A DNA stretch of 60,000 nt from Polytrichum commune (GCA_950295325.1 OX485806.1:25608001-25668000), one strand, 5' to 3'; positions 18,101-31,571 are shown, counted from the stretch's first letter. A program made the numbers and translations. The notes: generated from the letters alone by a model not told the origin.

Positions 18101-20880
18101 GCAACAAGGGGAAGGAAGGGGAGAAAAAGGGTGTTTGACCAGGATTGCCCAGAGTTCATGCATCTTCAACTCACGCGTTCACATACCTTTTGCTTATCCT
18201 GAATTGTGGCCTGCCTTCAATGGGTTACAGATTGTGGAAAGCATGTGAAAAATACCAGGCAGGTGTACTCGTACACACAAACAAACACCTATCCTTAGTC
18301 CAGAGAAAGTAGATTTATGAAGGTAGGCGTGGATAACAAAAGTCGTTTTTGATTCTCCCCTGATTGTCTTCTTTTGAACCTTTTTCTGGCCACAAATGCG
18401 ATCTTGCATGCATCTCTGGGTCTCTGAGCAGAGGCCTGGCTTGCTAGAAACATAAGAGAGAGATTGAGACCGGTATATTCATTAAGAAGTTGAGCTCTGA
18501 GATGTGCATACCCGCCTGTTCTTTCCACTTTTGTACTTTGCTCTGCAGGGCTGTGAGTCCCTAAACACTCCTTGTGTATAGAGATTGCGACTGGATGCAT
18601 ATAGGGCAAGTGCAGGTTGATCATGAGACATTAGGATAGCCAGGAAATCTGTTTCATTTATGGGGAAACTATCCAATTCGATTTGAGCCGTGGCTTTTGG
18701 TTGTGATGATGTGAACTAGGTTCTGGAACTCTGTGTTGGGACACAGTGCTTTATGTGATTCACTTATAAGGTGGAAACACGGAAAATGGCGAAAATAAGC
18801 TGATTCGACCAGAAAGAGGGGCTTGAAATTTGTGCAATACTTCTATACACAGGAAATGATGAAGAATGCAAGTTTGTTATTCCATGCAAATAATTAGGTA
18901 CATTTTCCCAAGGAGCCAAGCAAGTCAAATCCCCCATTTGTATAGTTGTATAGTAGAGTCTCCCTAATTAGAGCATCAAAATATTTTACTTTGCAGTCAA
19001 ATGCATACAAAACCGTTAACTCAATGGCACCCAAAAGTGATTGCAATTGGTATGAAATAGCACCTATCCAGCTATTCATTGCATCCCACCTATCATTGCA
19101 TCCCTTTTGAACCACTGCTTTTACATATAGCCATTTTGGGTCCACATAACAATCATTCTACCCCTAGTCTAACACACTAGTAGTGGTCATTCATCGTTTT
19201 CGGTTTTTCTACCAGCAAATTGGCCTCCTTCCTATGCTTATGGCATGCACGTTTGTGCAAAATATGTAAGTGCCTTAGGCAACACTGCACAAGGGGGTTG
19301 CCAATCCCCCAAAATTCATTTAGTTAACCCTTTTTATAAGACCATCGTCTTCTTTAACTTCCTCATTTCATGTCTTGAGTGGAGGGGTTAAGCGGCAGGG
19401 TTAAGGTCTAAATAGACCCTCTATGGTCCCACTATTTTACCCTGATTGGTGTAGCTATGGCTTGGTGACTTGGAAATCATTCTAGTGTATGAAGAGGGGA
19501 TTATCATATACAAGCGTACCTCTCATTCATCCACCATAAAAACCCTAAAATAATATGCAACCCAAAGGTTACTTTAAAAAGTTGATTTGACACCGGAATC
19601 AATTTTAAAGACCTCAAATTAGTCTACTCGAGATCATTTGAGATGAATTTGACAACGATCTTATAGGAAGTCAAGTTTTTATGTTGGACGGATGAGAGGT
19701 ACACTCATACACGATCATTCCCTCTCTCCTTTATGTGTGGCATGGCCCTCATATATGTAAAATGTATCCAAACCTTCAGCAATTGTAGGAGGGGCATGTT
19801 TGGAAGGGACGAATATGGTAGAAGAACAAAATTAGATGTATGTATTGGGCGTGGGCGTGATCCCCCTTTGCCCTGGCATTTGCTTACATCTTGTAAGAGT
19901 CTGTGATTAAATGGAATTCGATGAGGTGGAGCTTGGCATCACATTACTCACCGTTCAACTCTTGTTTTGTGGGCCCTCATAATATAATAGTCGGATGCTT
20001 GAAAAGCTACGCAGAGAGACTCAGATTTAGATTGAGCTCTCAACATTGCACTGTTATATTTTGAGGGCCCACATCGCTAAGTATTGTTATGGGAGGAGTA
20101 TCAATCTAGCTATCCAATGATGAGGAGGCCACAAAGAAGAAACATCATTGAAATGGCTTATTACATCCAACATCTTCCTACTATTTGGCGGATCCACCCA
20201 TAAGTAACCTTCAATCATTGTATATATATATACAGTTGCTCGACTGTGGTAAAAAAACACTAGAGTGGGCTTGTTTTAAGGATACAATATGGCATGCATG
20301 GGCACTGCATGCTTGTGCTGGTGACATCTCTCATATCTTTTAAGGGCCATTTTATTCTATGCCCAAGGACCATGAGTTGTGACCATGAGATTGTGAGGAC
20401 ACTTGAAACTCATAATATTACTAAGCAAGGTGCTTTTGTTCTATGGACCCTAAGAACATAACACCGGGATGCACAAACACTGTGAAGGAGACTTAGATTC
20501 AGACTAAGCTACTAGCACCCCAACTTGATATTCCCATGGCCCACAGTTGTTGAGTGATATTATATTCATCCGACATAGCATTGTATAGTCCACTACATTA
20601 ATATGATGTGGAATTAGGTTACACCACATTCATGTGTCAACATTCCACACTATTTTGAATACTGAACTATCACAGTCACAAAATACAATAAATATTTGTT
20701 TTGAATGGTTGCTATATGGATGAATGAATAAACTTATAAGTTTGCGTGAGTGACCCATAATCACTTGTATGAGTAGAGAGGCAACCTATGCGCGAAGGCA
20801 ACCGAATTGTACACATCAAAGTAGAATAGAAGAAGAAGAAGAAGAAGAAGAAAGGAAAGGCTTGTGTCACATCAACGAAT
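18101..20880. other. Intergenic region
   Basis: No convincing gene. Open frames on the minus strand near 18194-18676 and 18894-19145 have no recognisable domain or homologous pattern. The only clear structure is a short hairpin at 19968-20073, annotated separately, plus a TA microsatellite near 20221-20231 and an AGA/GAA tract near 20828-20852. Confidence 0.5.
19968..20073. repeat. Inverted repeat with GGGCCC core
   Basis: The 23-bp arms at 19968-19990 (TGTGGGCCCTCATAATATAA...) and 20051-20073 pair with only about two mismatches, around a 60-bp loop. The GGGCCC-TC-ATAT words recur loosely elsewhere in the flanking DNA, which suggests the end structure of a small foldback element. Confidence 0.5.
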
Positions 20881-21103
20881 GGGGAGAACCGATAGCTAGT
20901 TATAGATGAACTGGTTGAGTTTGAGAAATAACATGTTAAAGTTCAAGACTTCAGGAAAATTACCCATCATTTTAGAGTATTCGAATCTGTGGAATATATC
21001 TCACGTTAATAAAGAAAAAACTGAAAGATCACAAGCATGTGACTTGTTCGACTTGGAAACACCATGGTTTTGACCAATTGTGTCCCAAAATCTCCCCAGA
21101 CAC
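20881..21103 (+). repeat. Dispersed AACCGGTT repeat, copy C (decayed)
   Basis: This copy is colinear with copy A at 7190-7411: GGGGAGAACC at the start, then GTTTGAGAAATAAC, GTTCAAGACTTCAGGAAAAT, GACTTGGAAACACCATGG, and CCCAAAATCTCCCC near the end. The AACCGGTT core has decayed to AACATGTT, so it is an older or more mutated copy. Confidence 0.65.
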
Positions 21104-21110
21104 TAGGTCA

Positions 21111-22125
21111 CAGTCAATGTTCAAGATTGAAGCCCTCATATGAGTTTCATTTTGAAGGGCTCTCAAATTTTAGCTCTTTAGTTGAAGGGCTGGTTCAAAT
21201 CCAAGACGTCAATCCAAGAATATAGTAATGAGATGCAAAACGCATATTAAACTTGTGTATGAATTATATGATACACACTTCCCGTACAATGTGAAGAATC
21301 AAGAATCAACCATCTAACTCCACTTCTTGTCGTGACAATGCTCTACGCTTGTGTTGTTCTTGTGGCTGGAAAATTATATTGAGGACTTCAAGTGACGTCT
21401 TCCTTTTCAGTTTTGGGTTGCGTTTTGAAGGGTTGTTTTGAGAGAGGTATATTTTGAAGGGCCAACTCGCGTTTGAAGGGCATTGAAGACTTCAATCTAG
21501 AACATTGCTCGCAGTCAACGTTCAAGATAGAAGCCCTCATATGAATTTCATTTTGAAGGGCTCTCAAATTTCAACCCCCCCCCCCCCCCCCCAGCTGAAG
21601 GATTGGTTCAAATCCAAGATGTCAATCCAAGAATATAGAAATGAGATGCAAAACTCATATCAAACTTGTGCATGAATTATATGGTACACGTTTCCAGTAC
21701 AATGTGAAGAATCAACCATCTAACTCCACTTGTTGTCGTGACAATGCCCTATGCTTGTTGGTTCTTGTGGCGGGCATATTACATTGAAGACTTCAAATGA
21801 CATCTTCCTTTTCAATTTAGGGTTGCGTTTCGAAGGGTTTTTTTGAGAGAGGTATACTTTGAAGGGCCAAATCGCGTTTGAAGGGCATTGAAGGCTTCAA
21901 TCTCGAACACCGGGTCATGGTTCATGTTCCGAGCGGCATCTTAGAGCGGTTTAGACTTCAAATGACATCTTCCTTTTCAATTTAGGGTTGCGTTTTGAAG
22001 GGTTTTTTTTGAGAGAGGTATACTTTGAAGGGCCAAATCGCGTTTGAAGGGCATTGAAGGCTTCAATCTCGAACACCGGGTCACGGTTCATGTTCCGAGC
22101 GGCATCTTCTTAGAGCGGTTTAGAT
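21111..22125 (+). repeat. Large tandem repeat, ~400-bp units
   Basis: Unit 1 is about 21111-21511 and unit 2 starts at 21512 with the same GTCAA(T/C)GTTCAAGAT...GAAGCCCTCATATGA opening. A partial third copy of the 3' half starts near 21954, offset about 165 bp. TTGAAGGGC recurs throughout, and a poly-C tract at about 21576-21592 interrupts unit 2. The 3' end motif (GCATTGAAG.CTTCAATCT.GAACA) is also found near 55551-55577, so the repeat belongs to a family dispersed in this genome. Confidence 0.75.
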
Positions 22126-23976
22126 GCGGCCACACTCATGTTGCTCAAAAAGCGGTTATGCTTGGAGTATTTTGGCCCGCCATAGCCGGCCCCGTCCTTT
22201 GCCGTAAAGCAAAAGAGACATCGGCCGCTTGGGATGGGATGGGATTCGACAGCTTCATCAGCACCGGAAATCCAGGGCCCATTTACGAATGCGGGTCCCA
22301 ATTCGGCCGCTTTATGATCGTGGTGGGTCAATACCCTTCTTCCATTGTGGAGGTAAGTTAATTAGTAGTGGAGGTGGGAAACCCATATTAACAAACGAAC
22401 AACGAACATTTCGTGCGTGTCTTTAGTGGATGTTATTCAAATCAAGCGCCTTAATTGGTCACTCATGAAAACTTGATTCATAAGCACTAAAAAGGTACGT
22501 GGGTTTCATGTGAGATCACTCTTCTTAACTGGACACCTGTATTTGAGTGGTCTGGCATCGAGGTTTTTGATGGAGAGTCGATTCCAGGGGGGTGCACCTT
22601 TCATAACACATGTAAGTATATGTGAGTGCACAGAAAGGGTATTGATTTGAATTTTTTTCATACTATGTATACATAGGTTACACAAATTATAACTCGTAAT
22701 TATGTGGATGTATGGAGGAGGGTTTAGGAAATGTACAAGATTTGTACTTCTATGGTAGGGTTGCTTGTTGACGCTCATTTATTTGGAAGTATGGAGGAGG
22801 ATAAGGAGTGTGATTATGATCACACGTTGATTGATGAGTCTAGTGCATAAGGTGGTGACAAGGAAACTTGTAGTGTTGGAGAGGACGATTTGAACATGTG
22901 CAAGGATGTTGTCATCGAGATGGAATTGATGCGGTCGTAGGGTGAAAGTGATTTACATGAAGTTGTAGTATTGCAAAGTGAGCTTGGATGTTCTAATTGA
23001 TGAACATGAAAATGTTGAAATGCCCTCTCAGTCTAATGTAAAGTCTATTGTGGTTGTTGTAGATGTAGGGGAGTCTAGGATGTTCAAGAGTACACTTGTT
23101 AGTCGATTGAATGGCAATCCAACTTTATCTAGAGATTGATTGATTTGGGGTAAGGCTAACATATTATATATAAAGCCTAAACTCATTACCGTTGCAAATC
23201 ATGATAGCATGTTAAATGTTGGTTGTGATTGTGGAGTGTGTGATTTGAACACAATTGAAGCTATATTTGTCCAAAAATGTGGTAGACAAAAGAAAATTAG
23301 GTCAAACTAAGGTTTGGTTTGTTGGGAAGGTTCATAGGATGCGAAGAAAATTTGGTAATCGTTGGGTGGAGCATAGGAGTCCAGTTGACTTGATGGACCG
23401 TCCATCAAATATGGAGATTGGTTTATGTTGGTATTAAAAAGGAACCAACAATAAGTGGACTAACAATCTTGCCGATCATTTGATAATATACTTAGAAACA
23501 ATGAATTGCATTAGGCTCTATAACATACATAGTAGACTTAGATCCTTATGTGTTACATCCAAGGGATGAAAATATCTTCAACGACTTCATGAAGGAATGC
23601 TAGGGTTTTACATTATGCATATGATAGGGGTTCATTAGTATTCAAAAGTATATATGTAAACTTATATTAATGACTATATATGAACGTAATTTTTCTTTAT
23701 GTATACATATTGTCACCTGTATTTTTATCATTGGATTTGTATGTGTGTTGCTTGATTTTACGCAAAAATAAAATAAAATTGTATATAGAATTTTTTTAGA
23801 GTATGTTGCAAATGCACATGTTTCTGGATTTTTAATGAAAGGTGCACCCCCAAGGAAACTAACACATAGACTCATTGAGCAACTGCAAATGCCAATGATG
23901 TTGTCTCATTAGTCTAAGAATTTTCACATTCTAGTGTTTTCATAATTGTAAATTCAATGCAAGCATGTTCTATGTA
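22126..23976. other. Intergenic region with possible coding remnants
   Basis: There is no intact gene. A + strand frame at 22044-22361 overlaps the tandem repeat and has no known domain. At about 23040-23440 the + strand reads, across several stops and frames, as polar protein-like sequence, including a basic RMRRKFGNRWVEHRSPVDL segment near 23337-23393. This could be a transposon-derived remnant, but I cannot assign a family. Confidence 0.35.
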
Positions 23977-24355
23977 ACTACACTAAATATTGTATTGAGT
24001 GTCACCAATTCAAATTGTTTTGCTCAATACAAATTGTAAACCCCCATGTAGTGTTGCCAACTTTGAATGCTAACCTAGCACTATTTGTCATTCCTTTCAA
24101 ATGTTTTTGGGGACTATAGATTTATAGTGTTGCAATTACTATCACTTACTAAGTGAATTTTCATCCAAAATTGTATCACTTATGACAATATTTCATCACA
24201 GATTTGTTAGGATACAAATTATAGCAAAATTTGTTTCAATAATGGGCATTTGGATGAAAGAAAAGTTAGTTGGGATGACACTACTTGTAAACTATTCATA
24301 AATAGTGTCACCATAAAACTTACCACAGGACACTAAATACAATATTTAGTGTAGT
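23977..24355 (+). mobile_element. MITE-like element, copy 2
   Basis: This 379-bp element is bounded by near-perfect terminal inverted repeats: ACTACACTAAATATTGTATT at 23977 and its complement ending at 24355. The repeats extend to about 27 bp (TGAGTGTC versus TTAGTGTC). The interior is AT-rich and non-coding, and it is an inverted relative of 9121-9500. Its transposase superfamily cannot be decided because the target duplication is not clean. Confidence 0.7.
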
Positions 24356-27300
24356 CACTTCACTTGTGATTACATATTCTACTTCCTAGTAAGCATTGCC
24401 AACTTGTGGTTGCATTGACTGTGATTCCAAATCTCATATGCTTGTGGGTGACATGCAAATATTAACCCCTAACTTCCCACGCCCAACTTCCCTCAAATCT
24501 GCCCAGAATAATGTGACATCCATTTCAACGACTCTTGTTGAAGATCTACATTTTTTTTGGACAAATCCAACCATATAAATTGTCTCCAAGTTAGATGTGA
24601 CTACTCACACTCCAAATTGTAAACGTTAAAGTTCTATTGTGTAGGAGATTATAATAGGAATGTCAATAGTGGTCTTGAGGGGCATCGGTTTAAAATTTCA
24701 ATTAGGGTTGGTCTTTTGATCGAAACTCCACTCGAATCATCTCCAAATCACAAAATATTACCCTCGTTCGAAAGAGGGGCAATGTACCTGCTAAATCAAC
24801 TCACAAATCTTGAAACCATTATTTTGTGTTTTTTTGGGAAGCTTGTAATTTGATGTAGCGGTGCCACAACTATGCACCTTCCACATGGATTTACACCCAC
24901 ATACACATGTCCAACTACATATTCCAACAATAGATGTTTAGGATATGTTGCATTTGAGTGTCATGCAAATTTCTAGATCAATTGGAAATCATTTGCACAT
25001 AGGGATCAACAAAAAAACATGTTTAGGATATGTTGCACCTATCTTGCAGACGTGACAAATGTCGAGGTTTGGTTTATGGACCGGTTCCACTCTAAAGCAT
25101 TTGAGAGCATACTCCCATATTTGAATTAATCCAAAAATTACTAACTATGTTGAATCAAAATTATCCATGTGGAGGAACATAGCAACCTTGAACATGAACA
25201 AGAGGATTAATTTAACAGTCAAGAAACCATCCAAATGATTGTCAAAAGGATCAGAGCAAATTCCTCATGACTAGATTTTGATTGCATAGGACATTAGGTG
25301 TTAAGGGATATCATGGGACTGGACTGAAAATGTAGACATCATTATAGAGTTAGTTGTTAACATAATTGCGAGGTTTTATGTGATCATGCTTATATTCACT
25401 TGACCTCTTATAACTTTTACATTTCAACTGTACTTTGAAACTTTGAAACAACAATCTTCGTGACCACAGGTAGATCACTCTAAGGCATTTTTGTGCACCA
25501 CGTGCGGCTGGGGATTTTTTGTTTTGGGGCTATTTACCTTCAAGGGCTGAATTAAAGCCTCCCTATAATTACTTGAATTTCAAAAATGACCCATTTGTTT
25601 GCACCCTTCCATTACTTATATTATCCAAGTCATTGCAATTTTTTTTACTCTATATTCTTTTTAAGTAATAAAAGCTAATCTACTTCCTAACGCAATTGAT
25701 GAGTGTTGAGGGAAAGCATGGAAACAAAGAAGGGTGCAAACAATAATACCATTGCAAACATAGTTATGAAGGAAACACATAGGAGATCATAGCAAAGTAA
25801 TACCATTGCAAACATTGTTATGATTAAAATACATAGGAGTTGCCAGCACAAATACCATAGCAGTCATTGCAATGCAAGTGACCAAAAACACAGAGCATAG
25901 TAAAGCGGGTTTAGAATTTACAAGTTAGGGTGGAGTCCACAATTTAGGGATGATCCCAACGACGGCGCGTTCCCTTTTCATCCATTTTTGGACAAACGGA
26001 AATACCAAATATCATCCATCCCCGTGAATCCTAAACCCATTTACATATCATACTAAACATACCTTCTAGGATCCTTATCTTCAGCCCCTATATTAATTTT
26101 ACAAAAAAATAATGGCCCACGTTTTATGTCCATCTAACTTACTTATAATGGGATTGTCTACATTTAATGGCCCCTTCATTATTTGGAATTCCTTTATAAT
26201 TTTTATTTCAAATGATTTTAATCCTCTCTATATTATGCCACATGTCGTTTTTAAAATGCACTACGTGATCTACCCGTGCCCGATACATGGTCCCATGGAA
26301 CACAACCAAGGAGCTAAGTAATGTTTAGTATAGATGTGCCTAATTTGGTTACTTCTCTTAATCAAACTGCTACATTTGAGTGGTATATGATTTGATGTAG
26401 CGTGAAGATCAAAATCAAAAAGACAAAAGAGATTAAATTTGTGCTCAAATGTGCTAACCATTGTAAGCTCAGTAGTCAACATAATTAGGGGCACCTATAT
26501 GACCATTCAACATGCCTGATAATCTTTACATTGATAATGAATAAGATATGCATATAACATCAAATGTTATGAAGACAGTGGATACAACTATCTTGTACTA
26601 ATCGTGTGTTCATATTCTTGAAAAATCGGCAAAAGTAACCATTAAAGACCCACCTACCTTAACCATCTAACTTAAATAGTTGGTGACCCAGAATAGCTGA
26701 TCATCTCAATGGCAACAAACAACCTCTCACAAATTCTAGTTCATCAAAGTATGCCATAACCGCTCATTTGAACTGCTCATTCCTCCTCACTTTAGCACTC
26801 AAAATTAAGATTTGTGTCATGACACTATTGGTTCCAGCTCGATCAAAATTCAATCTGATTGAAATTCAATTCCAGCCTAATTGATATCCTGGTATCCTAT
26901 AGATTGCCTATGGGGTCCTGATTGGGAATAGGTGCCTCTACTATACCTGCATCTTTCACAGACGAGATTTGTAATAAAGTGCAAGATCATATTGAGCAGT
27001 CTTCGCAAAATATTCCAAAATTCACATGTGAATAAGTTGAAATGATCGCGCATCTGGAGACTACCTCAAATTCTTTTCGAGCATTTCTCCAACCAAGGAA
27101 TAATCTGTAGGGACAGCTGATTAGGACATGCATAGGAACCATTCAAAACTCTTTAACCGCCATATGAAACAACCAGAATTGAAGGCAACAAAAGAAAGAA
27201 TGCATACATGAGTTACCTAGATTCACAAGTGGACAATAATATTAACATAAAACTTCTTAGATGCCAAATGCTATGAAGCTAACTATTTCTCAAATATGTG

Positions 27301-27645
27301 TAGAATGGGCTTCTAATTTACCAATCTGAAAATAAATCGTGAACCCAAACAAATTAAGCTCTCATCACCCACTATACAACTAAGCAGAACTCCCAGATGC
27401 AAATCGTATTGATCTGGCAATGTAGCTTGCATTACTCAGAACCCCTAATGCTGTTGTACAGTTCACCAGTGTCATCTACTCGACAATTTCCGGTCGTATT
27501 AAACTCTTTCAAGTGGAGACGGTTTGAAACTGGAGATTTAATCTGCAGCAGTCCAGCTATGAGATAGATGACCTCCAACATAGCATCCAGTATACATATG
27601 TTCATGGATCACGGAGGAACATGATGTTACCAGGCTTTTGAGAAT
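24356..27645. other. Intergenic region, AT-rich
   Basis: No gene is supported. The stretch near 26365-26520 shares the words TTTGAGTGGTAT, ACCTATATGACCATT and GATAATC in the same order with 54155-54270, so it contains a dispersed repeat. The rest shows no clear structure. The segment just below 27646 would include the 3' UTR of the minus-strand coiled-coil gene. Confidence 0.45.
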
Positions 27646-28122
27646 TTAAGATCCATGGTGACATGCTAGGGTTTCTTTCAACTTGGTAGCCATTCCCTTC
27701 TTCTCCTTCTCGTAAGTCGGAAGCTCGCCGACAATCTTCATCTGCTCAACCTTGTCTTGAAGCTCAGCAATTTCCCGTTTCAATAATTCCTCAATCTCAG
27801 CCTTCGCCTGTCAATAGAAAGTTCGCAAGGAAATGTACTCAGTTTGTCATATCATCAGACAGCCAGAAGTTACTCAAAATTCAGGTAATGCTGCTCCAAC
27901 TATAAATATATTTCAATCTTAACCTGCGCAGGCCCCTAAGCATATATGTAGTGTTCATGACATGTTTTTCAGCACATGTTTCAGCACTAACCATTAAAGG
28001 TCCAAGAGACTCAAGGTGTCATACAGAGGGGGTCTAAGAATACTTGAGGTTTTAGCAAACAGTGATCCTATCCAAGATTAGCCCATTTATCATATGTATA
28101 ATTCAGGAACTATATATATATA

Positions 28123-28156
<34 letters not shown>

Positions 28157-31100
28157 ATGTATTATAAGTAGATTTGAGCTCATATAAATGACCTAGACTC
28201 AATTTACATACCACATATATCTTCTCCCCATTGTCATATTTGGGAGTAGGGGTTAGGGTTTAGGTTTAAGGGGTCGTGCTACATATGGATTCAATAGCAT
28301 AACCAAATATAAAATTACTTCATTACTTGTTGGGGGTTATGTACGAATCCTTATGTATCCCATGTAAACACACCCCTGTCCTTCATTTATACGATAACCA
28401 GGTCAACTTGTCTTAATTTATACAGTAACCTTCTTGAAAAATTTTGAGGCACGCATTTGAGAAGTGAGAGATGAAAGAATCCGAGATTTGTGCAGAACAT
28501 CATAATCTTGATCGGAGCTTAGGGCTTGAAGTGTTAGATGAGTGAGCTTTTTCTTCCATACCCGTAGGGCTTGGGTATCTATGTCAGCAATAAGCTTTTC
28601 GCATTCCTCCTTAGCATAAGCTTTCATTCCCAAGGCCTCCTCCTTCGCATTTGATAGGATCTTATCAGCTTTCACCTGCCAGCGTGCACAAATTGTCTTC
28701 AGTATAACCACCACTGTGAAGCAACATATGCACCAAAAACTCACCAAAATCTCTATTCCAGCTGCAGTCGTCGTTAAAACAAGATGACTCCGATGTTGAC
28801 ACCGGTGAGAATTATGGTATCGCATCATCTTCGAGTTGGTCTAAGTCTATACGTATTCTGAATACAGGCATCACGAGAATTCGAGGGGCCCGAAGACTCC
28901 TGCCTCCTTTCAAAGGAGAACGCCTTGAATGAGCATGGACAAGAGTTCCTGCACCTAATCTCCTCCAATGATTGGCTGAAAATATAATTTAAGTGCTAGG
29001 AAGGTCACCGTCCGTAGTCGTTACTATAGTAACTGACTTTTTCACAAAACATCACGAAGAGCACACGACACTGAAATAGGTGTCCAAACTAACCTCAGCG
29101 TTTCGGACGAGTTGATCGGCTTTTGCTTCTTCCCGCTTTTTGTTCTCAATAGCTCGAGCCTCGTCTTTCATCCTCTTCTGCTCTATCTTAGACTGCATCG
29201 ACAGAAAACACGGATAAGCACACTTTCTGTACATGACTTGATTCTAGAATTTGTAACTCTACCAGCGACTGATGGTTTAGACAACTGTTTACAGTTAGAC
29301 CTTCTTCATATAGTATCCTGTACTGCAGGTTTAAATACTACAGTAGTTACCGATTCTAGTACAAGGGATAGTTGACAAATCATTCACTTCACTAACATTT
29401 ACACATAACAGTAAGTTTTCCCACACTGCAACATACCAGAACAGCTGCTACTTCGAAGTAAAAGATCTTTACTATAGGGTTTGTACAAAAACTACGGAGA
29501 TCGATATAACATTGTTCTCATTCCAGCATTTCCGCAGAAATCTTAATAAAATAATTTGTACCCAAAGTACGGAAATCGACGTAATATTGTTCTCATTTCA
29601 GCATTTCACTAGAAATCTTAAGAGAAGGATTTGTACCAAAATTAAGGAGATCGACGTAATATTGTTCTCATTTCAAAGTTTCATTTTGTGCGATGCAGAC
29701 AGATTAATGTGATCTAATCCCTGCTGACTTGAAAATCCTCGATCCAATTTGTGTCAAGTTCTCAAGTGACCAATTTGGGACCTGAAATGATTTGAATTGA
29801 AGTCCAATAAATCTCTTCACAGTGCTATGTATATCGAGGGAGGGAGATTCACCTGCATTGTTGCAAAGTGAGCTTCAGCCTTGCGAGTTTCTGCTTGAGA
29901 GTAAGCCTCCGCCTCCGTGTCAACCCGCTGGCTGTGAGCAGCAGCGATAGCCTCTGCTTTCATGTTCCGTGGAGTCTGTGGGGACCGTGGAGTCTGCGGG
30001 GACCTTGGACCTACATATTAGCCACCGTAAATCCACATTCAGGACATCCAGATATACAATATGAGCATCTTCAAACTTGTACAGAAACTTGACTGGAAAC
30101 TTTCATTATCTTCTTCTAGTACTTATCAGCATCCTCGGTTTTGTGTAAACACTTCAGACTATATGCCATCAGAAACTGCACAAATCTGGCCATCTTAATA
30201 CTAGAAGTGATATTATCATGCGCACATCTCCTATATCTTACCAATTCATGAAATATGTCAACCCTATGACCACAAAATCATACTGAAAGGTTGCCGAAAA
30301 TTATGTCTCGCTTGGTAAGTGTGAAGAGGCACAACGAATCACAATCATAACTCAGTAATCATTAGCAGTTAATCCGTCCTCTTGCTTATTTGCATCCTCC
30401 ACGGACGTAGGGAAGGATGCAAATGCGGCCAGGCTTAACAACCGAATGCATGTTCTGTACAATCCCTACGTTCAAGACTGCTCGTCATGCTAAGAAATAG
30501 AAGACAGCCAACAGATCGCAGTTGATACACACATCAACCCCGTTGAGGCCACAAAGATTTAAACTAGCGAGAACATCTCAAACTTCAGGATAACAGCCAG
30601 CACATTTGACTATGCATACACCTTATACCATCACACTCGGTGTAAAGTGTTGGTTCCTCCTCGCTAAGGTAACGGTGCTTAATTCGGTTACTCATCGTGT
30701 GGTGTGCGGTTAGCTGTACACTAGATTTGAGTGGTCCGTGGTTAGGTGCGGATCTAAGAACGAACACCAAAAAGACATGTGTGTAAAAGAAATTTGATTA
30801 AGTGGTCAATTTTTGTTAAACATTGGGGGGCTACTAAGTCGCGGTTTGGCTCCGGCCCTTTATACTTTGAAAAATCATAGTAGCAAAAGATAACTCAGAA
30901 AATTCCACGAATTGTTGCTTAAATTTCATATCATATTTGCGGATCCAGAAAAATTCCTGCTTCTGATATCCGACTTGCGTATCATGGCAAGCACGTTTAC
31001 CTTGTGTGATTTAACAAGCGAATCCTTGAGTCTTAAGGTGAGGGCTACAAGCTAAATAGCACTAAATTCCACAAGAGAGACTCCAATGCAGCCAAAATGC

Positions 31101-31341
31101 GCTCCAAACTACTTCCTCTCGCTCGAAATTCACCAGAATTTGAAATTGCGTATTGCAAGATCCTAGTGACTAGTACACATAAACAGCGGAAACCCCAAGC
31201 TGAAGCAAAATTGATGTAAACAAAGAAGTTAGGAAAGTGCGTACTGCTAGGGTCAACCGTAGATTCCAGTGTCTTGTTTCCAACGGCAGGCAACTCATCC
31301 TTGCTCGTAGTCACCGGTTGAGGTCTGGTTGCGGTTGCCAT
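27646..31341 (-). CDS. 209-aa charged coiled-coil protein, family not recognised (5 exons)
   Basis: Exons in transcript order are 31341-31245, 30010-29853, 29192-29094, 28675-28562 and 27807-27646. All introns are GT-AG, phases match, and the 630-nt sum ends at TAA (27648-27646). Residues 1-32 are polar (MATATRPQPVTTSKDELPAV). Then comes a Pro/Arg repeat in which RSPQTP occurs twice, then about 150 residues of Ala/Lys/Glu-rich helix with heptad character (for example RMKDEARAIENKKREEAKA, AKAEIEELLKREIAELQDK), and a short tail ending ACHHGS. There is no signal peptide, membrane segment or catalytic motif. A short disordered N-terminus followed by a coiled coil resembles remorin or LEA-like layouts, but the remorin Trp and C-terminal membrane anchor are absent, so I do not assign it. 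Three CACGTG boxes upstream hint at ABA/stress control. Intron 1 (about 1.2 kb) carries dispersed-repeat debris. Confidence 0.75.
29480..29695. repeat. 75-bp tandem repeat in intron 2 of the coiled-coil gene
   Basis: Three copies start at TTGTAC positions 29481, 29556 and 29631, exactly 75 bp apart. Each contains GGAGATCGA(T/C)(A/G)TAA.ATTGTTCTCATT. The third copy is truncated. Short open frames over this area come from the repeat and not from a gene. Confidence 0.8.
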
Positions 31342-31571
31342 TTTTCTCAATGCAATCTACCTCAACGCTCAAAAATCCTCCAAACTAAAACTTCCCCCAC
31401 AGCCTTACAAGTCTTGAAATTCAACTCCAATCTCTCGCTAAAAGCATCAAAAGACAGAAGATGATGCTTCAAGCTCTGGCTATGACGCTCCGTTCTCCGA
31501 TTTTCGTCGAGGGGAAAATAGAATTTTGCCGATCGCTGGAAACAAATTCTCCAGGAGGAAACACCTGGACT

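Noticed and set aside
22044-22361. 105-aa frame as a gene
   Set aside because: It begins inside a tandem repeat and shows no recognisable domain or splice context.
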